The notes below the pieces were generated by a model. It had not been told where the DNA came from. It did no database searches and saw only the letters and a program-made list of their open reading frames with translations. 64,000 bases of DNA from Mucilaginibacter oryzae (GTDB lineage: Bacteria; Bacteroidota; Bacteroidia; Sphingobacteriales; Sphingobacteriaceae), in the NCBI RefSeq assembly GCF_003148845.1, contig NZ_QGHA01000009.1, positions 62,001 through 126,000 on the forward strand, given 5' to 3'. This document shows positions 1 to 9,079 of the stretch, in pieces. Position numbers and translations under genes: made by a program. The first letter of the stretch is position 1. Every line of letters starts with the position of its first letter.

Positions 1-1
1 G

Positions 2-775
2 CTAAGCAAATCACCGGCTATTAATACAAATGGTTTAAAAGGCGCTTTATGGAGCGGCGAGGAAATGATTGTTGAATCGCGTGTGGCCATCGGGCAGGTG
101 GCTGCTTATCTTGCCGAAAAATTCGGCGTTGAATTTCATTGGAACACGGCCATCAGCCGCATCGAACACCCCAAAGTAAGTTCAGGCGCCAAAAGCTGGG
201 AGGCCGATGAAATTTACGTTTGCAGCGGCGCCGATTTTGAAACCCTTTATCCAGAATTATTTGCCCAAACGCAGATTACTAAATGTAAATTGCAGATGAT
301 GCGTTTGGTTAGCCAGCCTGACGGATGGCGTATAGGACCGTCATTATGCGGCGGCTTATCCATGATCCATTATCCGGGCTTTCAGGCGGCGGCCTCGTTA
401 CCCGCGCTGCGCAAACGGTATGAAGAGCAGTATGCCACGCACCTTAAATGGGGCATTCACGTCATGGTTTCGCAAAACGGCAGCGGCGAACTAACCATCG
501 GCGATTCGCACGAGTACGGGTTGGTTCATGATCCTTTCGATAAAGAATTTATTAATAATTTGATAATTGAATACTTACATACCTTCGCCAATTTTAAAGA
601 CTGGAAAATGCTGCAATCATGGCACGGCATCTACCCTAAAATGACCAACGGCGCTTACGAACTGGTTACAGATGTTGAACCCGGCGTAACGCTGATTAAC
701 GGCATGGGCGGCAACGGCATGACATTGTCGTTTGGTTTGTGCGAACAGGTGATTGCAGCGAGGAAGGATAATTAA
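2..775 (+). CDS. FAD-dependent oxidoreductase, TIGR03364-like (3' part; 5' end outside window)
   Basis: C-terminal part of a DAO-type FAD oxidoreductase. The frame is open from base 2 without a stop, so the gene begins upstream; the ATG at 65 is an internal Met. The C-terminus carries the family's closing signature (residues NGMGGNGMTLSFGLCEQV), where the FAD isoalloxazine ring is normally held. The best match I recognise is the TIGR03364 family, thought to oxidatively deaminate aminophosphonates and often found beside a phosphonatase-like hydrolase; that partner, if present, would lie before base 1. The N-terminal GxGxxG dinucleotide fold is not visible. Family call fairly sure, substrate inferred only from the family. 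Confidence 0.72.
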   Translation, partial: LSKSPAINTNGLKGALWSGEEMIVESRVAIGQVAAYLAEKFGVEFHWNTAISRIEHPKVSSGAKSWEADEIYVCSGADFETLYPELFAQTQITKCKLQMMRLVSQPDGWRIGPSLCGGLSMIHYPGFQAAASLPALRKRYEEQYATHLKWGIHVMVSQNGSGELTIGDSHEYGLVHDPFDKEFINNLIIEYLHTFANFKDWKMLQSWHGIYPKMTNGAYELVTDVEPGVTLINGMGGNGMTLSFGLCEQVIAARKDN

Positions 776-778
776 ATT

Positions 779-908
779 CGGGATCATAGTTCATGGATCA
801 TGGTTCATCGCAGATAATTGTAATTTATCATTAACCATAATCTATGAACTATCAACCATGATCTACGATCCATCAGCTATGATCCATGAACTATGAACCA
901 TGAACAAA
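779..908. repeat. Interspersed TTCATGGATCATGGTT-type inverted repeat
   Basis: The whole intergenic space is built from variants of ATGATCCATGAACTATGA. The left arm (784-808) is the near-perfect reverse complement of the right arm (877-905), with a further degenerate copy at 840-870. The same family occurs at 41452-41622. It lies directly before the phospholipase start and could fold into a long AT-rich stem. Confidence 0.7.
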
Positions 909-924
909 ATACACCTCAAATAAT

Positions 925-3477
925 ATGTCTGATTCAAGGAGAGACTTTTTAAAAAAAGCGGCATTATTAACCGGCGCGGCCGGCCTTGCCAGTATTTTAC
1001 CCGAATCAATTCAAAAGGCGATGGCCATTAACCCGGCGCCGGGCAGCACTTACCTGGATGCCGAGCACATCGTGATCCTGATGCAGGAAAACCGCTCGTT
1101 TGATCATACCTACGGCATGCTGAAAGGTGTACGCGGTTATAACGACCCCCGCGTTATCGATCTGCCAAACAAAAACAAGGTATGGCTGCAATCAAACAAA
1201 AAAGGGGAAACCTACGCGCCTTTCCATCTGGATATAAAAAATACCAAAGCCACCTGGATGAGTTCGTTGCCGCACTCATGGAGCAACCAGGTTAATGCCC
1301 GTAACGACGGTAAGTTTGACCAGTGGCTTAATGTAAAAAAGAACAGTATTAAAGAATACTCGAACATGCCCCTTACCCTGGGCTTCCATAACCGCGAGGA
1401 TATTCCGTTTTACTATGCTTTAGCTGATGCCTTTACCGTTTGCGATCAAAACTTTTGCTCATCGTTAACAGGCACCAACCCCAACAGGCTCTATTTCTGG
1501 AGCGGCACCATCCGTGCCGAGCAGCACGAAAACTCCTTAGCCCACGTTTGGAATGACGACATGGATTATGGCACCCTGAACTGGGCCACCTTCCCCGAGC
1601 GCCTGGAAGACCATAACATTTCGTGGAAGCACTACCAGAACGAAGTTGCCATAGATACCGGGCTGGAGGGCGAAGAAGACCCCTGGCTATCAAACTTCCA
1701 GGATAACCCGCTGGAGTTTTTCGGGCAGTATAATATTAAGCTGTATGATAAGTACATCGCTAACCTGCAAAAAAAATCGGCTAAACTGCCTGAAGAAATA
1801 GCAGCGCTCGAAAAACAGATAGCGGCCCTGCCCGCAGGCGACGCCCATATCGATCACCTGCAAAAACAACTGAAACAAAAGCAGCGCGACCTGGAACAAA
1901 TCAAAAAAGATTTGGGTGCTGTTGACGTTAACAAATTTGCCAGCCTGTCGCAGCGCGAAAAAAACCTGCACCAAAAAGGCTTTGTAACCAACACCAACGA
2001 TCCGCATTACCGCGCATTAACACCGTTGAAATATAACGACGATGGTACCGAGCGCGAGGTACTTGTACCCAAAGGCGATGTATTGCACCAGTTCCGTGCC
2101 GACGTAAAAAACGGCGAACTGCCAACCGTAAGCTGGATTTCTGCTCCTGAGCATTTTTCAGACCACCCGAGTTCGGCCTGGTATGGCGCCTGGTATGTAT
2201 CCGAAGTAATGGATATCCTTACCCAGAACCCGGAGGTATGGAAAAAAACAATATTTATTTTAGCTTATGACGAAAACGACGGCTATTTTGACCATGTGCC
2301 GCCGTTTTCGGCCCCTAATCCGCATAAACCAGGTACCGGCAAGGTTTCTGAAGGTATTGATGCCAGCGTGGAATTTGTGACCTCAGAGCAGGCAAAAGCA
2401 CGCAACAACTTCCCCGAGGTATTTGATCGTGAAAGCCCTATCGGTTTAGGGTTCCGCGTACCGTTGGTGATCGCCTCGCCATGGAGCCGCGGCGGCTGGG
2501 TAAACTCAGAAGTGTTTGATCATACCTCAACACTTCAATTTCTGGAGAAATTTTTGAGCCATAAAACAGGCAAAAAAGTAACTGAGCCTAACATCAGCGA
2601 ATGGCGCCGTACCGTTTGCGGCGATCTATCAAGCGTTTTCCGCCCATATAACGGCGAAAAGATAGAAAACCCTGAATTTGTACCCCGCGAAGCATTTTTA
2701 GAGAGCATCCATAAAGCCCAGTTTAAAAAACTGCCTTCAGATTATAAGCTGCTTACCGCAGACGAGATCGCGCAGATCAACCTGGATCCGCATTCATCCC
2801 CATACATGCCTCAACAGGAAAAAGGCATCAAGCAGTCATCAGCTTTGGCTTACGAGCTTTACGCGGATGGTAAACTGAGCGCCGATAAAAAATCGTTCGA
2901 GGTTAAGTTTACTGCCGGCAATAAGGCATTTGGAGCAAAAGCATTAGGTTCGCCATTCAACGTATATGCACCCGGTAAATACGCCACCCTGGCCGATGCG
3001 CAAAAAATGGAACCGCTGCGCACCTGGGCTTACACCGCCAAAGCCGGTGATACATTAGCCGATGTTTGGCCGCTGCATGAGTTTGAAAACAGCGAATACC
3101 ACCTGCGCACCTACGGCCCTAACGGCTTTTACCGCGAATACCGGGGTAACGCTGCCGACCCAATGCTTGACATCAACTGCGAATACGAACAGGTTGCGGG
3201 CAAGCTTACAGGTAACGCGTTGTTGAAGATCACAAACAACAGCGCCAAAGCTTATAACGTAGTTTTGAAAGATCATGGATACAAAGCTGCCGATCGCAAA
3301 TTAACGGTAGATGCTAAAAATAGTGCCGTACATCTTGTAGATTTAAGTAAAAACCATAACTGGTATGATTTCGGTATTCAGGTTGAAGGAGCCGATAGGT
3401 TTGAAAGGCGCTTTGCAGGCCGGGTTGAAACCGGCAAACATGGCTATACCGATCCGTTAATGGGTAAAGCTGTCTGA
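925..3477 (+). CDS. Phosphocholine-specific phospholipase C (Tat-exported)
   Basis: 850-aa acid-phosphatase-like phospholipase C of the TIGR03396/phosphoesterase family, which hydrolyses phosphatidylcholine or sphingomyelin to phosphocholine. The N-terminus has a twin-arginine signal (SRRDFLKKA, then a hydrophobic stretch to about residue 34), so it should be folded in the cytoplasm and exported by Tat. Active-site blocks visible: ENRSFDHTYGML near residue 53, SAPEHFSDHP near 410 and AYDENDGYFDHVPP near 448. Two C-terminal DUF756-type beta domains (about 645-840) match the usual architecture and length. A charged coiled coil (about 275-330) is inserted in the catalytic part. The ATG follows the repeat block directly and a terminator follows at 3532. 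Confidence 0.9.
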   Translation: MSDSRRDFLKKAALLTGAAGLASILPESIQKAMAINPAPGSTYLDAEHIVILMQENRSFDHTYGMLKGVRGYNDPRVIDLPNKNKVWLQSNKKGETYAPFHLDIKNTKATWMSSLPHSWSNQVNARNDGKFDQWLNVKKNSIKEYSNMPLTLGFHNREDIPFYYALADAFTVCDQNFCSSLTGTNPNRLYFWSGTIRAEQHENSLAHVWNDDMDYGTLNWATFPERLEDHNISWKHYQNEVAIDTGLEGEEDPWLSNFQDNPLEFFGQYNIKLYDKYIANLQKKSAKLPEEIAALEKQIAALPAGDAHIDHLQKQLKQKQRDLEQIKKDLGAVDVNKFASLSQREKNLHQKGFVTNTNDPHYRALTPLKYNDDGTEREVLVPKGDVLHQFRADVKNGELPTVSWISAPEHFSDHPSSAWYGAWYVSEVMDILTQNPEVWKKTIFILAYDENDGYFDHVPPFSAPNPHKPGTGKVSEGIDASVEFVTSEQAKARNNFPEVFDRESPIGLGFRVPLVIASPWSRGGWVNSEVFDHTSTLQFLEKFLSHKTGKKVTEPNISEWRRTVCGDLSSVFRPYNGEKIENPEFVPREAFLESIHKAQFKKLPSDYKLLTADEIAQINLDPHSSPYMPQQEKGIKQSSALAYELYADGKLSADKKSFEVKFTAGNKAFGAKALGSPFNVYAPGKYATLADAQKMEPLRTWAYTAKAGDTLADVWPLHEFENSEYHLRTYGPNGFYREYRGNAADPMLDINCEYEQVAGKLTGNALLKITNNSAKAYNVVLKDHGYKAADRKLTVDAKNSAVHLVDLSKNHNWYDFGIQVEGADRFERRFAGRVETGKHGYTDPLMGKAV

Positions 3478-3531
3478 AGGCAGATTGTCTGAATCAGAAT
3501 TTACAGAATTTTAGAATTTGCAGAATAAGAG

Positions 3532-3564
3532 AAAGCCGGGCTTTGAGTCCGGCTTTTTTATTTT
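3532..3564 (+). terminator. Rho-independent terminator after phospholipase C
   Basis: Perfect 8-bp stem AAAGCCGG / CCGGCTTT (3532-3539 and 3549-3556) followed by a T-rich run; 55 bp after the phospholipase stop. Confidence 0.85.
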
Positions 3565-3699
3565 GGAGGAAAGAGGATATACAGTTTGAGTTATCTGAAC
3601 TCGAATTTTAAGGAATTTTGAAAATTTATAGAATTGGATTTCCCTGTCCTTCTGCTCGTTTTTAAATTCTAAAAATTCGGGTTTAGGCAATTTTTCAAA

Positions 3700-4938
3700 C
3701 TATTTATCCAACACTACCCACCTGTTCACCGTATTATTGGCACCTTCAATAGCTACTTTATAAAATTTTGATGGCATGTTTTTAACGTCAACCAATACAT
3801 GCTCATTAGTTACCGGTACGGTAGCCAGTAATTTATATTCATCGGCCTTGCCTTCTTTATAAGCATTATCGGCAGCAACCCAGATCTTCACCTCACCTTT
3901 GGCATCCAAGGCTTTCCAGCTGATATCCAGCGAACCCTGAACATAGTTGGCCATAGGTTCGGCAACTGATACCGCACCAATCAGTGAGATCCCATCCATT
4001 TCCCGTTGTTGCGCCACGGGCACTTTTACATTCAGAAAAGTGTTGATTGATGGCGTGATATCCACAATACCCGGCGTGTAGTATTTAGCATAATTGTTTA
4101 GCGGACGGTAGCTGGTTACCATCCAGGTTGAACGCTGGCGGGTACTTTGGCCGCCGTGGTCTTTACCGTTGGCCTCGCTGCGACCATGATCAGTGGTGAT
4201 GAAAATCAGCCAGTCTTCTTTAAAATGCTGTTTACGGTATTGTATTGCGGCCCAGATGCGGCCAACCTGCGCGTCCATTTTCTCTATGGCGTCATAATAT
4301 TGCGGACTATCGCCATATCTGTGCCCCATGTCATCGGTATATTCCAGGTAAACCCACGACAGGTCGGGCGCTTTGGTTTTGATACATTCGGCTGCCGAAT
4401 TTACAACCTGCTCGTCAATCAGGTGCATGTAATTGCTTGCTTTATCGTGCGGAAATTTTACGGTATCCAGTTCATAGCCATCATAAGCATAATCGGGGTG
4501 GATGTTTCCGGCTTCGGGCAGTTTATCGCCTATCAGCTTGGTGCGGTTATCTGTCCAGCTGCTGAATACAGCTGTTTTTTTGTCAGGATAAGCGTTTTTA
4601 AACATCCTGAATATATTCCAGTAATTATAGTTAGGGGCTTTGATATCATTTCCCCAAACGTTATGCTTGTTAACCCAGGTGGCCGTAAGCAGGCTGTTGT
4701 AGCCATTGGCCGATATAGTGGGCGTTTGCGAATAGCCGCCTTTTTCGCCACCCACATGGGCGCGGAGATAAGTACCCTGCTTAGCTATAGCCTTAAGGTT
4801 GGGGGTATTCAGTTTTTCGATCACATCGGCGGGGATACCATCGGCAATGATAAAAACAGCTTTGCGGGTTTGCGCCTTCATGTTTAAGCCCGCCAGCATC
4901 AACAGGCAGAAAACAGCAGTTGTAAATAGTTTTTGCAT
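3700..4938 (-). CDS. Alkaline phosphatase superfamily (type I phosphodiesterase/nucleotide pyrophosphatase-like) protein, secreted
   Basis: 412 aa with a cleavable signal peptide (cut near residue 22, after MKAQ). The fold begins with AVFIIADGIPADVI, the metal-binding Asp strand of the superfamily. A likely nucleophile region follows (TISANGYNSLLT, about residues 75-87). Further metal ligands are in TTDHGR and KDHGGQS (about 250-270). Members hydrolyse phosphodiesters or phosphomonoesters in the periplasm with two metal ions; the substrate is not readable from sequence. A C-terminal fibronectin-like segment (about 330-410) follows the catalytic domain. It lies convergent to the phospholipase C gene, so two phosphoester hydrolases sit side by side. 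Confidence 0.82.
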   Translation of the reverse strand: MQKLFTTAVFCLLMLAGLNMKAQTRKAVFIIADGIPADVIEKLNTPNLKAIAKQGTYLRAHVGGEKGGYSQTPTISANGYNSLLTATWVNKHNVWGNDIKAPNYNYWNIFRMFKNAYPDKKTAVFSSWTDNRTKLIGDKLPEAGNIHPDYAYDGYELDTVKFPHDKASNYMHLIDEQVVNSAAECIKTKAPDLSWVYLEYTDDMGHRYGDSPQYYDAIEKMDAQVGRIWAAIQYRKQHFKEDWLIFITTDHGRSEANGKDHGGQSTRQRSTWMVTSYRPLNNYAKYYTPGIVDITPSINTFLNVKVPVAQQREMDGISLIGAVSVAEPMANYVQGSLDISWKALDAKGEVKIWVAADNAYKEGKADEYKLLATVPVTNEHVLVDVKNMPSKFYKVAIEGANNTVNRWVVLDK

Positions 4939-5089
4939 CGATTTAAAATAGAATGTTAAGTGCCGCTAAACTACATGTAAACAAATAGCGTAGGGTTAAA
5001 AAATTGTTATGATTTAATTTGCTTTATTTTTATTGAGATGTAGCATAAGTATCTGATCCACCGTAATGGCTGTAATAAACCTGACAATC

Positions 5090-6322
5090 ATGATGCGTAA
5101 ACTTACTCTATTTCTTCTTTTTGCCACCGCCATCACGGCCTGCAAAAAAAGTGGTAACAACCCCGATAACAAAGACAAAGGAAAAGACCTTGTACTTACC
5201 GCAACCGAACAACAGCAAATTGGTCCGGGAAATGCTTTTACGCTCAACTTGTTTAAAGCAAACGCCATTGTGATCAGCAATGATAAAAATCTTGTTATTT
5301 CACCCTTAAGCGTAAGCTTCGCCTTAGGTATGACCGGCAACGGCGCCAGTGGCCAAACGCTTGCCGGGATCCGCAAAACCATGGAGTTTGACGGTTTTAC
5401 CGAAGATGAGGTAAACGCCTATCACCATAACCTGGTTACCAACCTGCCCCTGCTTGATCCGAATACCACAATAAAAATAGCCAATTCCATCTGGTATGCC
5501 AACAGCTATACCGTGTTGCCTGCCTTTTTAAAAACCAATACCGATTTTTATAACGCCGAGGTACAATCGCTCAATTTTAATGATAAAACCGCATCGTTAA
5601 ATACCATTAACAATTGGGTAAGCCAGCAAACCAACAACAAGATCCCGAAAATACTTGACCAGATGCCGGACGGGGCCAGGATGTTTTTGATTAACGCCAT
5701 TTATTTTAAAAGCAGCTGGAAAACGCGTTTTGACGCGAAACAAACTTATAAGGCTCCCTTTGCCCTTGCGGATAACATTACTGTACAGGCCAATTTCATG
5801 ACGGCCAGGCCGGTAGAATTAAAAAAAGCGTACGACAATGGCACCAATGTGGTTGAATTGCCCTACAGCAATGATAAATACGGCATGGTATTAGTAATGC
5901 CCGACGGCGATTTGAAAACCTATATCAACACCCTCAACCCAACCAAATGGAACTTACTGATGGGCAAACTTACCGCTGCCAAAGCGGATATTACCATCCC
6001 GAAATTTAAATTCAGCTATGATATCACACTGAATGATATGTTAAAATCGATGGGCATGAGCGTGGCCTTCAGCGACCTGGCTGATTTTTCCCGTATTAAT
6101 GCGGGCGGCGGATTAAAGATCAGTGAGGTGAAGCACAAAGCTTATATTGACGTTAATGAAGACGGTACAGAAGCCGCCGCGGTAACAGAAGTTGGCATGG
6201 TAGCAACAGCCGCGCCGCCTACCAATGTTTTTAACAAGCCGTTCATTTTTGCTATCAGGGAAATGAAAACAGGTTTGATTTTATTTGCCGGGATAGTAAA
6301 TAACCCTACGTTGAGCGACTGA
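5090..6322 (+). CDS. Serpin-family serine protease inhibitor lipoprotein
   Basis: About 410 aa. The N-terminus has a lipoprotein signal (LLFATAITAC), so the protein is probably membrane-anchored. Serpin landmarks: SPLSVSFALGM near the N-terminus, the breach/shutter segment INAIYFKSSWKTRFD, and the hinge and reactive-centre loop NEDGTEAAAVTE followed by the C-terminal FNKPFIFAIRE strand. The hinge keeps the G-T-E-A-A-A pattern of inhibitory serpins. Counting from the P17 Glu puts P1 near a Thr in VATAAPP, which would favour proteases that accept small residues. An in-frame ATG exists at 5066, but starting at 5090 or 5093 gives a proper lipoprotein signal. Probable role: protection against proteases; target inferred. 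Confidence 0.92.
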   Translation: MMRKLTLFLLFATAITACKKSGNNPDNKDKGKDLVLTATEQQQIGPGNAFTLNLFKANAIVISNDKNLVISPLSVSFALGMTGNGASGQTLAGIRKTMEFDGFTEDEVNAYHHNLVTNLPLLDPNTTIKIANSIWYANSYTVLPAFLKTNTDFYNAEVQSLNFNDKTASLNTINNWVSQQTNNKIPKILDQMPDGARMFLINAIYFKSSWKTRFDAKQTYKAPFALADNITVQANFMTARPVELKKAYDNGTNVVELPYSNDKYGMVLVMPDGDLKTYINTLNPTKWNLLMGKLTAAKADITIPKFKFSYDITLNDMLKSMGMSVAFSDLADFSRINAGGGLKISEVKHKAYIDVNEDGTEAAAVTEVGMVATAAPPTNVFNKPFIFAIREMKTGLILFAGIVNNPTLSD

Positions 6323-6441
6323 GGCTGTCACTCCATCAACGGAATGGCGCGAAATGCTAAGCACTCCGCCATCAAAGCCCTGCAGATAATTTGAAAATTG
6401 TTGTGCGGCTTATTTGAATACCACAAAAAAACGGCGTTAAA

Positions 6442-6478
6442 AACCCCGGCGTTAAAAACGCCGGGGTTCATCAATTTA
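6442..6478 (-). terminator. Terminator of thioredoxin gene (also between convergent genes)
   Basis: 10-bp perfect stem AACCCCGGCG / CGCCGGGGTT (6442-6451 and 6459-6468). Read on the minus strand it is followed by a T-rich run. It separates the convergent serpin and thioredoxin genes. Confidence 0.8.
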
Positions 6479-6492
6479 ACGTGAGTTGTGAT

Positions 6493-6789
6493 TTATATAA
6501 ATTGCTCAACCACCTGCTGCAACTGCCTGGCCTGTACCACACCACTTTGCCGCCATTTACTTTCGCCTTTTTTAAATACCATGAGGGTGGGCACGCTTTG
6601 TATGCGATAAGCGCTTGCCGCCGCCGGGTTTTTGTCGACGTCTATTTTAATGATCTTCACTTTATCGCCCAGGGCGTTCTTTACATCGTGCAGTATGGGC
6701 GGCATCATTTTACAAGGTCCGCACCACTCGGCCGAAAAATCGACCAGCACCGGGATCTCTGAAGCTATTATTTCCTGGAAATTTGCCAT
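6493..6789 (-). CDS. trxA: Thioredoxin
   Basis: 98 aa, a single thioredoxin fold without signal peptide, so cytoplasmic. The redox motif WCGPC is at residues 22-26 (Cys23, Cys26), followed by KMMPPIL. The cis-Pro loop is SVPTLMVF. Length and order match classical thioredoxin, which reduces protein disulfides and recycles enzymes such as methionine sulfoxide reductases and ribonucleotide reductase. Monocistronic, with its own terminator at 6442. Confidence 0.95.
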   Translation of the reverse strand: MANFQEIIASEIPVLVDFSAEWCGPCKMMPPILHDVKNALGDKVKIIKIDVDKNPAAASAYRIQSVPTLMVFKKGESKWRQSGVVQARQLQQVVEQFI

Positions 6790-6968
6790 GATATCTATCT
6801 TGATTTTTTTTGATTAATGAATTGTGCCGAAGCCTTTTAAACCACGGCTTCGCATTGCTGCTTAATATCAAAATTAACCATTAAATTAGGTAAAAGTTTA
6901 TCAGCAACCGGGTGCATATGGTAATATGACATTCAGGCTATCAATTAACTCAAAAACCGATATAACCC

Positions 6969-7853
6969 ATGATCCATTTGAAACAATTGGCTTATTTGTG
7001 CCTGGTTATCCTCCTTTTGCCAGCCACCGGCTTAGCCCAGGAGACCGTTATTCCGCTTTGGCCAAACGGCGCGCCTGGTTTTGAAAACCGCCGCGATGAA
7101 CCCGAGCAGGCTAAAGATTACTGGGTTAAAAATATTCATAACCCATCGCTCACGGTATTTTTACCACCGCGCGATAAGGCTAACGGCGCGGCTGTGGTGG
7201 TGTGTCCGGGCGGAGGCCATAGGTTGCTGGTTTATAACGCCGAAGGTGTAGCCCCGGCCAGGTACCTCAATAATTTAGGGGTTACTGTTTTTGTGTTAAA
7301 ATATCGTTTGGGCCGCGACTCGACATCGCCGTATAAAATTGACGTGCATGCCAAACAGGATGGCTACCGGGCTATGCGCTTAGTACGCAGCCTGGCCGCC
7401 CGCTACAGTTTAGATACTAACCGGATAGGGATGATGGGCTTTTCGGCCGGTGGCGAGGTGGTGGATCTGGTTGCTTATGGCGAGGGCAAAGGCGATCCAA
7501 AAGGTGCCGACCCGGTTGACAGGCTAAACTCCCGGCCAGATTTCCTGATCCAGATCTATCCGGGCCCGCTTTATATCCCCGACAGTTTGCCGGCCGCCGC
7601 ACCGCCTGTATTTTTGCTGGCCGCTGATGATGATACCTGCTGCTCACCCTCTGTAATAAAACTCCTGGAGCGTTACCGTGAAGCAAAGATCCCTGTAGAA
7701 CTGCACCTTTACGCTAAGGGCGACCATGGTTTTAATATGGGCGACCGATCCCAGCTAAAAACAATTAGTTCGTGGTCGCAACGCATGGCCGATTGGCTGG
7801 AAGATAACAATTACCTGCACCCGGCCCCGACAAAAAGGATGAAGGTGCATTAG
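6969..7853 (+). CDS. Secreted alpha/beta hydrolase (BD-FAE-like esterase)
   Basis: 294 aa with an N-terminal signal peptide (cut after GLAQ, residue 23). Alpha/beta-hydrolase features: oxyanion segment VCPGGGHRLL, nucleophile elbow GFSAGG (about residue 158), acid in LAADDDTCC and His in KGDHGFNMG. The opening ETVIPLWPNGAPG is typical of Bacteroidota esterases annotated as xylan or acetyl esterases of the BD-FAE group, which remove acyl groups from plant polysaccharides. Stand-alone gene; substrate unproven. Confidence 0.85.
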   Translation: MIHLKQLAYLCLVILLLPATGLAQETVIPLWPNGAPGFENRRDEPEQAKDYWVKNIHNPSLTVFLPPRDKANGAAVVVCPGGGHRLLVYNAEGVAPARYLNNLGVTVFVLKYRLGRDSTSPYKIDVHAKQDGYRAMRLVRSLAARYSLDTNRIGMMGFSAGGEVVDLVAYGEGKGDPKGADPVDRLNSRPDFLIQIYPGPLYIPDSLPAAAPPVFLLAADDDTCCSPSVIKLLERYREAKIPVELHLYAKGDHGFNMGDRSQLKTISSWSQRMADWLEDNNYLHPAPTKRMKVH

Positions 7854-8135
7854 TCAAAGATGCATTTGGTGAGTAATAATCTGTTTCGAGGTTATTAGCT
7901 ATCCTGATAAATGCTTTATAGCGGTAGTAATAAATTAAAGCCCTGGGTTGGGTTTGGCGCAGCAGTATCCAGATGGAATTAACTTTATGATAAGCCACCT
8001 GTAATAAGTTAAAATACCTGATTAGTAATTAAAAACATAGATTTGTTAATTTTTGCGCAATATTTTTAATAAAAAAACAAACAGTTGGTACTCTTTTATG
8101 TTTAAGCATTTGAAACTTAAACACTATTAGCATTT

Positions 8136-8960
8136 ATGAAAATCAAAGCATTAATATCCGGCTTATTAACGGTGGCAGGTTTAACAGCGGGTTTGAAAGC
8201 CAACGCGCAGTTTGGCAGTTTATTTCAAAAAGCAAAAGACAAAGCCGCCCAGAAAGCAAGCGAAGCCTTTGATAAAAAAACATCATCAACAAACACATCT
8301 TCTTCAAACGCGGGGGCAAACAAAGGCTCGAAGATTATTATCAGCTCGGGTTTTGACTTTGTACCTGGCGATACCGTATTATTTGCTGAGGATTTTGCAA
8401 GCGTACCCGTAGGCGCTTCAACCAAAACATTTAAAACCAATGGCTCGGCAACCATCGTATCGGTAAATACCGAAAGCGGCAAATGGCTTACCCTGGCTGA
8501 TCAGGCTACCTATAAATTAAGCAAACAGCTTTTTTATCCTAAACATTTTACCGTTGAATTTGATATCCTCACCGCCGCCGATAAGATCAGCGATATATAC
8601 CCGGTTAACTTTGGCTTTGTAACGGATAACAGCGTGCGCGATTACACCAGCAGCAGTGGCGCTTATGTAGCGCTTAAATATTATAACAATGATGATGTAT
8701 CGGTAAACAGCGAATTTGTAAGCAAATACCTGAACAGCAATTTCGACCTCACCACATTTACCAACCGCAAAATGCACGTATCTATAGTTGTGGATGGCGA
8801 GAGGATGGTGGTTTATCTTGATCAAACCAAACTGGCCGATACCATTGCCTTTTTACCAACAACTGCCAAAAACCTGTACATCAGCGGCCCTATGCAGTAC
8901 CAGAACGGCGCTAAAGCCATGGTAAGCAACTTTGTTATTAAGGGCTTTAAAAAAGCTTAA
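8136..8960 (+). CDS. Secreted protein with a LamG/concanavalin-like beta-sandwich domain, function unknown
   Basis: 274 aa. Signal peptide cut near residue 24 (KANAQ), then an Ala/Lys-rich helix (KAKDKAAQKASEAF), a Ser/Thr/Asn linker and a beta-rich domain beginning VPGDTVLFAEDFASVPVG. That domain looks like the N-terminal lectin-like module seen before OmpA domains in Bacteroidota outer-membrane proteins, but no OmpA peptidoglycan-binding domain follows here. Likely periplasmic or surface-exposed. Own promoter region and terminator (8982); no operon partner. Confidence 0.65.
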   Translation: MKIKALISGLLTVAGLTAGLKANAQFGSLFQKAKDKAAQKASEAFDKKTSSTNTSSSNAGANKGSKIIISSGFDFVPGDTVLFAEDFASVPVGASTKTFKTNGSATIVSVNTESGKWLTLADQATYKLSKQLFYPKHFTVEFDILTAADKISDIYPVNFGFVTDNSVRDYTSSSGAYVALKYYNNDDVSVNSEFVSKYLNSNFDLTTFTNRKMHVSIVVDGERMVVYLDQTKLADTIAFLPTTAKNLYISGPMQYQNGAKAMVSNFVIKGFKKA

Positions 8961-8981
8961 AAAAATTCATATTGTTTAAAA

Positions 8982-9024
8982 ACGTCGGGATACTGAAGTT
9001 TTGATCAAAGTCCCGGCGTCTTAT
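8982..9024 (+). terminator. Terminator after the LamG-like gene
   Basis: 9-bp stem ACGTCGGGA / TCCCGGCGT (8982-8990 and 9011-9019, one G-T pair) with a T-rich tail. Confidence 0.65.
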
Positions 9025-9079
9025 TTTACCGGTATAATGAAACTAATATAGCCATAACGGTTACTGCCCGGGGTTCAGC

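Noticed and set aside
4147..4887. 246-codon open frame opposite the alkaline-phosphatase-like gene
   Set aside because: Antisense to a clear enzyme gene with recognisable metal-binding motifs; hydrophobic composition arises from the opposite codons.
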